A stretch of 64,000 nucleotides of DNA from assembly GCA_030867875.1 (NCBI GenBank), contig JAOWCC010000237.1:8666713-8730712 (forward strand), written 5' to 3'. The translations under genes and the position numbers were made by a program. Below are positions 46,988 to 57,720 of the stretch, one piece after another. The DNA is from Actinernus sp. WN-2022. Lineage: Eukaryota; Cnidaria; Anthozoa; Actiniaria; Actinernidae. Each line of letters opens with the position of its first letter. Positions within the stretch are counted from its first letter, which is position 1. The notes under the pieces are model-generated. The model saw only the letters and a list, made by a program, of their open reading frames with translations. It was not told the origin of the DNA and made no database searches.

Positions 46988-47129
46988 TATTACATGGCCG
47001 CTTGGAGATACGAATTTTATCTTCTCATGTCGATGAAATATCTTACTCGTTCGCTGCGCTCACTCGTAAGATATTTCATCAACACTCGAAGATAAAATCC
47101 GTATCTCCGCGCGGCCATGTAATATCCTC
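46988..47129. mobile_element. 142-bp palindromic element
   Basis: ATATTACATGGCCGCTTGGA...TCTTACTCG pairs over about 60 bp with its complement. The centre is CTCGTTCGCTGCGCTCACTC. The layout and the TCGC/GCTC centre recall the palindrome at 19009-19174, although the arms differ. Confidence 0.7.
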
Positions 47130-49811
47130 TATATTGCACTGGAAGAAGCTGTTAAAATATTTATATATTTTTTTATATGTTGTCAAATCATCTACGTAGT
47201 GACACCTGTATAACAACACCTTTTCAGCCAAATTTTCGTTCAAGATCGGGGTGTGGCTTATCTACGGGAACAGCTAGAAAAGGTACCACAGTTTTGGCAG
47301 CATAAATCAGTATTTCTTTTAAAACCCTATATGGGTACTAGTAAATGCTACAATGTTTACAGTATACCAGATAAAATATTTTCTTCATACAAAGTCATGT
47401 GTATGTCAGGTTGTTGGTTTGTTTTTGCTTGTAACATAATTCCAATTATAAATAAATATTGATACATCAACTATCATAGCACATTGTTGTCTGTTTGGCA
47501 TTGCCCTCTTTTGTGTCCTTTCCTTGGGTTACCACATGTCTTGCAAGTCGGTGATCTTCTCGGTCTGTTTGTTGAAGTTGTAGCATTAGGTGTATCACTT
47601 TGCATCAGTCCTTGAAGTTCAGCATCTAAAAGACATCCAATTATAGAAACTTAATTTCATATTGGTTTCATTTTTTGGTTTGAATAATAGACATTATAGT
47701 TTCATTGATACTTGTACATAGATTTGTTTGTTTTGTATTTTCTTTCAAAAACGTCCAACTTTTATTACCGTGCGTCAACCAAAAATCACTCCAGTTTGTT
47801 GGCAACTTCTTCAGTTATCTCAAGTAAACACTTAGTAAATGGTGGACTAGCAGTAAATGAGTAGACACAGTATATGGTTTTCAAAATGTACTCCAATACC
47901 TTACCTGTACATGTTGGAGGGCAAATTACTGTTTCCTTCTCTTTCCTTGACTGGTGCTTCTGGATGGCTTCCTCTTTTGATTCTTTCTCTAGCATGGAAT
48001 GCATGGGATCTGGAACCTCTATATCTAACTCCTCTTTTAACTTCTTAAGGTCTTGTCGTGATGTTGTCATCATGGTTTGGAATACTTCAGCAACATATTC
48101 TAAAAATAGAGTACTTAGATTAAGAAATTTAGCATATTAATCAACTAACTCTTAGTTGATCATATACAATGTTTTTATCTTCCATTCTGAAGCTAGTGAG
48201 CCATGTTTTAAATAATAATTTATTATAATACAAGTTCTATGTTCGTTACCATAGGTTGGAGGTACTCTTGCTTCCCTTACTGTTGCTTCTCCATGCTTAT
48301 ACTTCGGATAAGACATAGATAGTCTTGGCTTCCCATTGTGGTCCACTTTATTTTCTCTCTGAAGGTTGTAATTGAAGTGCAGAGGAGATAGTATTGCCCT
48401 AAGGAACATTTTATCAAAATACACGACATTGAACATTAATCAATACATTTGTATTGGTGGTGAAATGGAATATAATTATTTTTATTGGTGTTAAAAAAAA
48501 TTGCAAAACCACTAAGTAAAAAGACAACTATGAAAACACAGTTAAATTAATGATGATGATCAACAACAAAAAATATTTCATACATGTAAGGTTTATATAT
48601 ATGTACCTGCAAAGCATACCCAAGTAGGAGAAAGCTAGCATCTCAGGTGCGAATTGGTTGACAACCGAATGATATCCCTCGAGGCAACTGGTTTGGCCAA
48701 CAGATGATGCTTTCTTGATTGCTTTCTTTAAATGGATCTTGTTTAGTGCATCACAGATTTTTTCATATGCATCTTGACCCTAAATGCATGGAACAAGAAA
48801 ACAAAACATTGAATGAGATCTGTTTTCAGTGACATTCCACACCTATTTTGTATTACCCTTTCTGCCTTCCTTGCAGTTAAGGTTAATATTTGTGCACATT
48901 ATTGTACTTAAATGGCCAAGTTTGCTTTGCTTAAATCAGTATGAATGTGTTTCATCCCCATTCATCTTGTGAGCACGTTAGCATACCTTTCGTCATCCAA
49001 ACTTTTGGCTTGGTGATTGCACCATGCGTACATGCATTGGACAATCTGTTGGGCAAATTCTCATGCCTGTTGAGGACATGTGACAGGAAGGCTTGAAACT
49101 TGGCCAGTTTCACTTCCCCTAATCGTTCCTGTGTGGATGTCACTGACCAGTAAAAGTGGCGAACACAAGTTTTCCTCCAACGGCCAATTACTTCACAATC
49201 GGTTTCCTTGCTGAGTTTCAGGAGGATCTTTGTGATTTCTAGATAAAAAATATATATGTTGTTTTATAAATACATTGTAGCATTTAGTACATAGAACCCA
49301 AATAATCAATTACCTTAGTTACATGTTTTGTGGGCTTCTATCTATTTTGCGTCATTAGGTCATGTCAAATATTTATTTTAAAGCCTACCATAGGTAGGGA
49401 ATTTTGTTTATCACAGAAGTATTATAATTTCTGTCATTCAAATTACACACTTTTTCCAATATGCCAGAGACCTTCCCCATCTGCCTACACAGTTTTGGAC
49501 ATTCTTCATGTCTTTATTATCATTCCTGTTGTCAAGAGGAAAGCAAATGCCCTTTGGTCTCCAAGGAATTCCATAGCCGAGCTGTTACCTGCCTCATTGA
49601 CCTGTGAAACAATTATTGTAAACAAAAATTAATTAAATGAGAATATAATAAGAATTAATTTATTAGGACATCCTATTTTCTTGTTTATCAGTGATACAAT
49701 TGATTGATTTATCAAACATTTTGTTCCCACAAGTCCCAGCTTTAATTTCTAAGGGTTATTATTAGTTTTGTGGGCCACAAGTTTAGAAGCTAACAAATTT
49801 TACTAATTAAT

Positions 49812-49908
49812 AATTGGACCACAAGCCCAAGTTTTCTAGGAGGTGATAGTCAACAAGGCATAGCCAAGTTGACTATCACTTGTAGAAAAGAGGTTGAGTG
49901 GTCTAATT
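49812..49908. mobile_element. 97-bp hairpin MITE in a transposase intron
   Basis: AATTGGACCAC...GTGATAGTCAAC pairs with GTTGACTATCAC...GTGGTCTAATT around a loop of about 15 bases. It is non-coding. Confidence 0.6.
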
Positions 49909-51176
49909 GTTTTAGTAGAAATTGTCATGGTCTAGATGACAACAGGTTTCAAATTTCCCAAATTTTCATGTGAGATTCGGCCCAAAAAAAAAAGGGTCTT
50001 GACTGTGCCTCTCGCGATCATTGACTATCGGCGAATAGTCAACGAATGGAGGGCCAATCAGATTAGTGGATTCGCAATAGTCCATGGCAAGTTTCTACTA
50101 ATACCCTATAAATTATATCAATGTGTGTGACTTGCCTGAACAAGGACTATGTGTATTATCAAGCCAACAGTACAGCAGAAGATGGTATAGGTTCCATATT
50201 TGGCACAGTGTCCCATATTGTCATGCCTGCCATCACCTGCCAGAACCACCTCCTTTCCTTTCAGGGACTCCAAGATCTTGGCCCGATAGGTTTTCCAGAA
50301 GGATACAATGGTTGGGATGAGGAGATGCCTCTGGTGGTAGTAATATATTGGCCGGAAGACCAACAACACTTTCTTGACGGAAGCACCAGCACAGAGAAGG
50401 GCAAAACTAAGAATCAGGTTTCCAGCAGGGAACTTGCCAAACAAGTGGGGCTGACTTTTCCATGTGTAGGTCTCCTTGCATTTTGGGCATGATGAGTGAA
50501 TGGTTAGCCTGGAAAACCAGCCGACTCTTATCGCTCCCCACTCGCGAAAGAGACGTCTGGGAAGTGAGGCAGAAAATGTCATACTGATGACGTAGCAGAT
50601 AGCCGTTTCACGATGCATAAATTAGTTGCAATTCTCAGAAGCCGAATGCGAACAACAGAGTTCTTTTCAAGGAATATAACTACCGTGGCTGCTCGTATGC
50701 TTGGTAGTTTATCACCGTCACGAACAACTCATGAAATTCAAGCCTATTTAGCGTGTGCCGGTGCTGTTGTTGGCTCCTTTGCAGACTGAGTTATTTCAGC
50801 GGCTAGTAAAGCGAAATGTCGTACTGTCAAAACATTTACAAGAAAGGTACCGACTACTGTCATAGTTGTTTATAATTTCATACCAGTAAACCTACATACA
50901 CTGAGCTATCACAAAACACTGGATGAGTTGTTGTTGCGGCGGATAAATCGTTCAGACAGTGAATCTGGGCTATGAATAAACATAATTACATGTAAGTGTG
51001 CTATGAATCACGAACCAAGTGTGATATGAATCAATCACCCAAGCAAACGGGCAGCCACGGTAGTATACCTGAAAATAACCGCTGCATTCTGTAGCTAACC
51101 TCTTCGGCTACTGACCTGACAAAAGAGCTGGCTTGAAAAGTGGCTTGCTGTGCTGTGTGTAGGTTTTGAAATTATT

Positions 51177-51300
51177 AACTTGTCTATCAAATTGTATGGA
51201 GGGTAGGTGCCATATTTTATGCCAGATCAAAGCAATGATAGGGCAAGCAACGAGCAGCTAAGGATGTAACCATGGCAACCACGCCACGGGTCTACCCCCG
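51177..51300 (-). repeat. Ngaro B2 repeat
   Basis: The block AACTTGTCTATCAAATTGTA ... CCACGGGTCTACCCC is repeated at 51553-51663 with two small indels (GGAGG and GGAT insertions in this copy). Confidence 0.85.
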
Positions 51301-51380
51301 GCACCTGTCACACTGATTTCTCAGTGGAAGTATACTTACGTTAATCCTGTGAGCACCCAAAGCAGCGGTGGGAGGGTGGG

Positions 51381-51552
51381 GCAATATAGCAGGCAAATAC
51401 AAAGCAAGCTGAGCAATGGCGGACCACGAGGGCAAAGTACACGAGCTAACATGCGCATGCGCAAAGCTGATGACATGCACATGCATCATAGGCGATAACC
51501 GCTGGCCAGTAATTTATCTCCCAGTTAACTATGATTATTAATAATCTCATTT
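51381..51552 (-). repeat. Ngaro A2 repeat
   Basis: This 172-bp block (GCAATATAGCAGGCAAATAC ... ATAATCTCAT) is repeated at 56408-56579 in the same orientation with almost no differences. It contains CATGCGCATGCGC. In the element it sits between the two B repeats. Confidence 0.9.
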
Positions 51553-52005
51553 AACTTGTCTATCAAATTGTATGTAGGTGCCATATTTTATGCCAGATCA
51601 AAGCAATGATAGGGCAAGCAACGAGCAGCTGAGGTAACCATGGCAACCACGCCACGGGTCTACCCCAAGCACATCCTACAAGCTACCATGCGGTTGCTTG
51701 GAGATAGTAGGACCGTGGCAGGGAGGCCATAGGGACCAACTAACTTCCCAGAACTAGGACTCCAAGAACCGCAGACACCACTACCCTCTAGTGGAGAAGG
51801 CTTAACAATACATGTATGAATTAGCAAAGTGGCATCCCATGTCGAAAACAGCTAATAATACCAGCTAATACTTCTGCTAACATAATCAAGACAAATATGG
51901 CTACGGGTATGGCTATACATTTAGCATCGGAGCAGGCATGCATCCAACAGATCCAGCCAAGGTCTAGTACTACAACAACTATAAGAATAGTCTGACTTAC
52001 CGTTG

Positions 52006-53010
52006 TTAGGATAATTTCTTTGCTGTGCTCGCAATCACCTCTTTTGGGGTCTGTATGTATCGTTTGTAACAGTCACTTCTCCATCGGCCAAAAACTTGAA
52101 TCAAGTGATCTGGAATACCAGCTTTTGCTGCCATGGTTGCACCCCCTATTCGAAAACTATGGCTGGAGTAATTGCCTGGCACTCCTGCGGCTTGAATAAT
52201 AGACCTCAACCGCTGAGTAACCAGGTCTCTTGTCAAAGGCTGGCCACTGGACAGCAGGAATAATGGCCCCGGACTGTCGCCCCTTAGTGTTAGGTATCTC
52301 ACAATCGCCTGAACAGCACACAAAGGCAGGTTACCTTCACCGATGTAGATAGAGCACCCTTGGCGAAATGGGTCAGTTTTTGAAGCTTTTATTGTGACTT
52401 GGAGGCATGAGGGATTCGTCAAAGAATCAACTGCAATATCGGCTACTGTTATGTGGGTTGTATGATTAAAGGAAGAGAGGGAAGGCACGGTAAACTCAGC
52501 GGACCTTAAAAATCCAAAATAGGCTAAAGTACAAGCTGCCCAGAACATTGCATCATTGTAGATTGACAAATCCAGGCCAGAAATCACTAGGCTTAGGATG
52601 TCTGCTGTTATTGGGAGACGTTGATTAGCACTTTTTACTCCTTGTAGGCGTTTTATTCCCCTTAAAACTCGCTGAAGCTGCAAGCAGTTTTTTAGTGGAT
52701 CGTCAAATCCATGATCAATGTGAAGGGAGCGAACTGCTGCCAGATAGACTTTTATCGAGGCGTGCCGTAGTGATTCAGCTAGAAATGTTGTAAATAAGTA
52801 ATAAACGTCCATTCGTCTGTAGGAAAGGGGGAGCCATGAGAATTCAATCGTGCACTCATGTAACAAAAGTTGATGAATTTTTTTGGGCACTAGAATAACA
52901 TCGTCGAGTTGAGGTAGCCAGACCATGGTACATAAGCGCATAACAGCGATACTCTAAATTACGTTTGACAGCTGAAGGATTAACTGCTGGGGGACTGACA
53001 CTGGAAACTT
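52006..53010 (-). pseudogene. Ngaro tyrosine recombinase
   Basis: The 311-residue open frame 52941-52006 holds the recombinase catalytic domain, with the first Arg in GFLRSAEF, the HxxR box in SSHSFRIGGATM and GRWRSDCYKRYI with the nucleophilic Tyr. It ends at a stop at 52006 after AKKLS. The N-terminal part continues upstream in another frame (ALMYHGLATSTRRCYSSAQK at 52906-52965), so one frameshift separates it. The catalytic residues I can see are intact. The enzyme would integrate a circular DNA intermediate. Confidence 0.85.
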
Positions 53011-54480
53011 CTTGGCTGTGGGGGCCAACTTGCGGAAAGCCTGCCAATTGAAACGTGATAGAGCGTCAGCTATACCATTCTCCACCCCCGGCACATGCAC
53101 TGCTGCAAATGAGAAGTTATGGCGGGCTGCGAGCAAGAGCAGACTTCTCAATAAATGCATAATATTGGGGTCTCGTGAGGTTCTTGAATTCAAAAGGTAC
53201 ACTACTGCTTCATTATCGACCTTAAATAGGGCTCGTTTTCTACACCACCTAGTGCACCAAATATGGGCGGCAATGACAACTGGAAATAATTCTTTGTATG
53301 CAATTGAGAGGCCCATCTGTTGAGGGAGCCATTTACCGTTGAACCAGTGAGATTCCATGTATGCACCATATCCCTTGGATCCTGAGGCGTCAGAACCAAC
53401 ATAAAATTGAGGCAAAGGCTCCAGTCCCGGTAACTGAAAGAAACTGATGCCATTCCATTGTCCAATGAATTCAATCCACCATTCCAGGTCCTTTTTGAAT
53501 TCGGAATTGAGCCGGACCGGGTGATTGTCGTTGCGGAAACAACTCAGTAAGTTGATCATACGACGATAAAAGTTCGGCCTGGCCAGACGACCTTACATGC
53601 ATGGTGTAGTAACCCAACCAGGGATTGTAAATCTCTCTTGAGGCACCACTTCCTCCTTGACCAAGTGTCGAGGAGTTGACGAGTGGCTGCTAGCTTGTCC
53701 GAGGGGAGTCGAGCGATCTGGGCTACTGAGTCCAATTCTATTCCCAATACGACCATGCAGGTTGCCGGTCCAATACATTTCTGGGGATTAAGTGGTAGAC
53801 CCAAAGCCTTTACTATGGAAAGAGCTACGTCCAGCTGGAGGCCGCAATGTGGTGCCTCCGGTGGCCCGGCTAAGATGAAGTCGTCCAAATAATGCAGTAT
53901 GTCCTTTATTTGATAATTATTCTTCAGGATCCACTCCACCATAACCGCCACTGAATTGAAGATGCAAGGAGCTGAGCGCAGTCCAAATGGTAACATTAAG
54001 TCGACAAAGAACTTTAGACCTCCATTTCATTCCTAACAAGTGACGGTCTGCTGGATGGACTGGAATGTTCCGAAAGGCACACTCAACATCAAACTTGGCA
54101 AGGAGAGCACCTCTTCCAAATTTGGTAAGCATATTGACAACGTCATCAATTTTTATGTATTGAAGTGACCAGGACTCAGGATCGATGCCATCATTAACAC
54201 TATGTCCAAAAGGGGAGGACAGATCAATGATGAGGCGCCACTTTCCGGGTTGACCCTTCTTTGGTATCACACCAAAACTACTTATCTGAAGCGACTGCAA
54301 AGGGGGGGAATGAAACGGGCCTGCTACTCGACCAAGCTTCACTTCATTGTTCAGGTAAGCATCGATGACATCAGCATGCTCGTATGCCGATGGTTTGTTC
54401 TTTTGAGCTGCTTTGAGTTTAATGGGAGCCTGAAAACCAATGTGGAAGCCCTCTAAAATACCCTGAAGGATATAGGCCAC
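52954..54480 (-). pseudogene. Ngaro reverse transcriptase and RNase H
   Basis: Blocks 54480-53990 and 53996-53556 encode the reverse transcriptase: VIPKKGQPGKWRLIIDLSSP, LAKFDVECAFRNIPVHP, MLPFGLRSAPCIFN and the catalytic LHYLDDFILAG. Block 53559-52954 encodes the DIRS-type RNase H: FYVGSDASGSKGYGAYME, KELFPVVIAAHIW, VDNEAVVYLLNS and VENGIADALSRF. One-base frameshifts lie near 54010 and 53570. Domain order and YLDD agree with Ngaro/DIRS elements. Confidence 0.88.
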
Positions 54481-54985
54481 TTTTTCCTGGTCAGGATGGG
54501 ATCTTAGCTCAAATGCAAACTTATCATAATTGAGGTGACAAATTTGGAAATTTCCGGGAGGGATGAAGGTGGACCTGAAATGAATTTTGTTCGGTTAGTA
54601 TCAACTACACAGTGAACTGGGTTCATATACTAGCTGTAATTCACATCTGTAAGGAATGTAATATCAGGGGCATACATGAATGGATGCAATTGATAGCATC
54701 AATAATTTCAAACAATGTGTTAACTGAAGGTGAACTACATGTAGCACCATGCAACAGGGACATAAAACAATGGTAGTGTCGAACAAATTAATTGACAAAA
54801 AGAGCTGGCACCATGAACAGGAACCTATATACAACTGCAATGTCAATAAGTTAAACAATGCATTAACTGAAGGTGAGCTAACATGTCAATGGCAAATAAT
54901 GGTTTAAACTGGAGAAAGCTGATACTGCGCAACAGGGACGTACTAATCAGAAATGTCCGTAATTCAAGTCTGTGAGGTATCAATG

Positions 54986-56258
54986 TTATTTTCGACGCTT
55001 GGCATCCTCAGGCTGCAATGATCTAGCCCGCTTCCCATTATGACCGTAAAAGGGGCGGGTACAATCACGACCACGGTGATCACCGTCACACTTGGTGCAT
55101 GCATGGCGAAAGCGGCATCTGGGAGATTTGGCCACACATCGACCAGTATTCCAAGAAATACAGAGAACTTTCTCAAATGGGTGACCTGTGGGCTCCACAT
55201 CAGGGGTGGGTGTAAATACACGAGGGCGAACTTGGGCACCAGCCGTGTTAAAGTTGTATAGCTGAACGTTCATGACGGACCAATCAGTAAGCCGTTCTGC
55301 TGCCGCATGTTCTCTGAATTCTTTGTCATAGTTCAGCCATGCCAGCCCACTGAACTGGCGGTAGGTTCGAAGAATAAGCAGTTTGTATTTAGATAAATCG
55401 ATCCAACGGTGGGGGAAATAAGTGCCCAAGATAAGTGCATAAATTGAAAATGCTTCTACCCAGGAGATTATATCTGCAATTTGGCGTTTTGTTTTTCTCA
55501 CAGGGGCGGTTAGAATGAGACGGCCGTCAAACAGCAGTTGCGGTTCAGCATCTTGCGTTATATTTTCAGACAGGAGATCGTCAAATGCTACAAATTTTCC
55601 CGTGGTAATGAGACACTACCTTGTAAGGAACTGGGGAGTAACCGGGTCCGACAATGAATGGTTGTTGAGAAGGTAAATGTGGTTGCGGATCTAGAGCCAG
55701 ACCAGAGTTAAAGAACGAGCCCATCGGGGGAAACACAGTTTGGCCAAACGAAGACAAAGAGCTAGTTGATGGGATATGTGTGGATACGCAAGGGCCGGCA
55801 AAAGTTGACATAAACGAGGGAACAGTTAACGGCCTACCTGATGATGATGAACTCCCGTGCGGAGCGGCAGAAGGTCTTGAGAAAGAAGGCAAAGTGGAGC
55901 TAGGAGCCCAAGAGGGAACGCCCCCAATTTGACCGAAACCTGCGGCCTGTGATTCCAAGGAATTCCCTTGCTGTTCGACAGAGGTCGAAGACGGCAGTGT
56001 AGGGGCGGACGAAGAAGAAGAACTAGCAGAACCAATTCCCGCCGAAATCAGGGCAGCCTGGACCATGGACGATAGTGGGGCTTGGATGGCCTCGACCACG
56101 GATGCAATCAGTTCTTGGGATGGCTGACCAGAAGATTTCGAAACTGTTGGTAGTTCCCCTGTTGCTGCCGAAGATGAAACTGCGGGAAGGGGAGTTGTAG
56201 CGGCGGGAGGCACGTTGTGAGGAAAACAATCCTGACTGTTGCGAGACGTTCGAGGCAT
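54986..56258 (-). pseudogene. Ngaro gag-like protein
   Basis: The frame 56258-55581 starts MPRTSRNSQD and is Ser/Pro-rich (low complexity). One extra A in an A-run near 55592 shifts the frame; the next block continues to 55501-54986 with IISWVEAFSIYALILG, FSGLAWLNYDKEFREHA and a Cys/His array (CISWNTGRC, CRFRHACTKCDGDHRGRDC). This layout is typical of Ngaro ORF1 proteins, which probably bind the element's RNA. Confidence 0.75.
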
Positions 56259-56407
56259 GATGAAGGAACTTGCTAGATGATCCGCCGTACCGGCCCGAGA
56301 TTTTTAAAATTCGCTACAAAGGTTACTTGTGACACACAAGGAAAATACCACGAACTAAGTAGAGCACACTCGAAGCTTCTAGGCACTTCGAGAATCGAGA
56401 ATCGAGA

Positions 56408-56579
56408 GCAATATAGCAGGCAAATACAAAGCAAGCTGAGCAATGGCGGACCACGAGGGCAAAGTACACGAGCTAACATGCGCATGCGCAAAGCTGATGA
56501 CATGCACATGCATCATAGGCGATAACCGCTGGCCAGTAATTTATCTCCCAGTTAACTATGATTATTAATAATCTCATTA
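56408..56579 (-). repeat. Ngaro A1 repeat (5' end of the element)
   Basis: This is the 5' terminal copy of the 172-bp A repeat, 150 bases upstream of the gag start at 56258. The right arm of the surrounding long-TIR element begins about ten bases beyond it. Confidence 0.9.
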
Positions 56580-57120
56580 AACAACTATTAATGTTTTGAC
56601 AGTCGTAGGACAAATTCTCTTGACCGGGCCGAGCCGCTGAAAGAACGAAGCAAGCGAGCTACCAACACACGCTAAATATATAGGCTTGAATTTCATGGTT
56701 GTTCATGACGGTGATCCACTGCGAAGCAAACGAGCAGCCTCGGTAGTTATATTCCTTGAAAATAACTCTGTTGTTCGCATTCGGTTTCTGAGAATTACAA
56801 CTAATATATGCATCGTGAAACGGCTATCTGCTACGTCATCAGTATGGCATTTTCTGCCTCACTTCCCAGACGTCTCTTTCGCGAGTGGGGAGTGATAAGA
56901 GTCGGCTGGTTTCCCAGGCTAGTGAATGGTTAGGAGAGTTCCTGACTGGGATACACTGACTTTGGGATTGGGATACAGGCAAAGGTGGCAATATTGAAAC
57001 AGGAGTAACAGCTTTGAAAGGAACACATTTCCCTTTGGCTCTACACGAACATCTTTCCCCTTGATGTCCAACATAATTTGAATAAATTGTATATAGACTT
57101 ATTTTTTTGAAGAATTATAG

Positions 57121-57720
57121 GGAGTATAGACCCCCCCCCCCCTCCCCCCCCCATCACTAACCAATTGTCTGACAGCACTTAGGAACTGAGCATTTGTGAT
57201 GTCCCAAAAAATCCAGTGTATTAAAATTGTACCCCCACTTAATTTTCAAAGAGAAAATATACCCCCTCACCCCTACAATCACAGTTTTTAAAATGTACTC
57301 CCCCTTCCACCTTCGAATAGTCTCATTGCCCAACTTGTTCACATAATTTATCATCTGAATTCATTCATTTCATAAGTTTTGGGTTGAATGTTGAGAAGAT
57401 CCTGGGAATGGTGGGAGGGAGAAGGGGAGGGAGTGGGGGTGGCATGGGAAGAAGGGAAAACGAAAGGAGAGCCTGATACTTGGGTTATCTGCAAATAGGG
57501 AAATACTATCTCGGGGGCGCCATGTTGCAGGTTATTCAGACAATCAGACCATTTTGATGTTTTCAGTTTCTTTCCTTTCTTTCTTTTTGTGTGTGGTAAA
57601 TACACTGTTGAAAATCACAATTAACCAATTAAACTTTTAAAAATGTACCCCCACTTTCAAATGATTTTTAAAATTGTATCCCCCCTCTAAAAACACATCT
57701 AAAAAAATTGTATCCCCCCT
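57121..57720. repeat. C-rich low-complexity and (TTTTAAAATTGTACCCCC)-like degenerate repeats
   Basis: A poly-C tract lies at 57130-57152. Units of the form TTAAAATTGTA followed by a C run recur near 57220, 57290, 57635, 57665 and 57700. They fill the transposase intron between 57757 and 57060. A G-rich counterpart is found near 35.9-36.05 kb. Confidence 0.55.

Larger units (their letters stand above)
51177..56579 (-). mobile_element. Ngaro-type (DIRS order) tyrosine-recombinase retrotransposon
   Basis: In element orientation the order is A1 (56579-56408), gag, RT-RNase H, tyrosine recombinase, B1 (about 51660-51553), A2 (51552-51381), B2 (about 51300-51177). The A copies (172 bp) are nearly identical, as are the B copies. 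This A1-ORFs-B1A2B2 arrangement of split direct repeats is diagnostic of Ngaro elements, which insert through a recombinase and leave no target duplication. The coding parts carry several one-base frameshifts. Confidence 0.88.
50506..56920. mobile_element. Element with ~330-bp terminal inverted repeats and 11-bp target duplication
   Basis: The left end AGCCTGGAAAACCAGCCGAC and the right end (complement GTCGGCTGGTTTCCCAGGCT) start arms of about 330 bp (50506-50836 and 56590-56920) that align with small gaps. AGTGAATGGTT occurs directly outside both ends (50495-50505, 56921-56931). Removing the element and one duplication restores an open frame in the Kolobok transposase. Long terminal repeats with 9-11-bp duplications recall Mutator-like elements; no transposase of its own is seen. 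A partial third copy of the arm lies near 51045-51085. Confidence 0.85.

Noticed and set aside
55826..56229. Extra minus-strand frames overlapping the Ngaro gag
   Set aside because: They are alternative frames of the low-complexity Ser/Pro-rich gag region.
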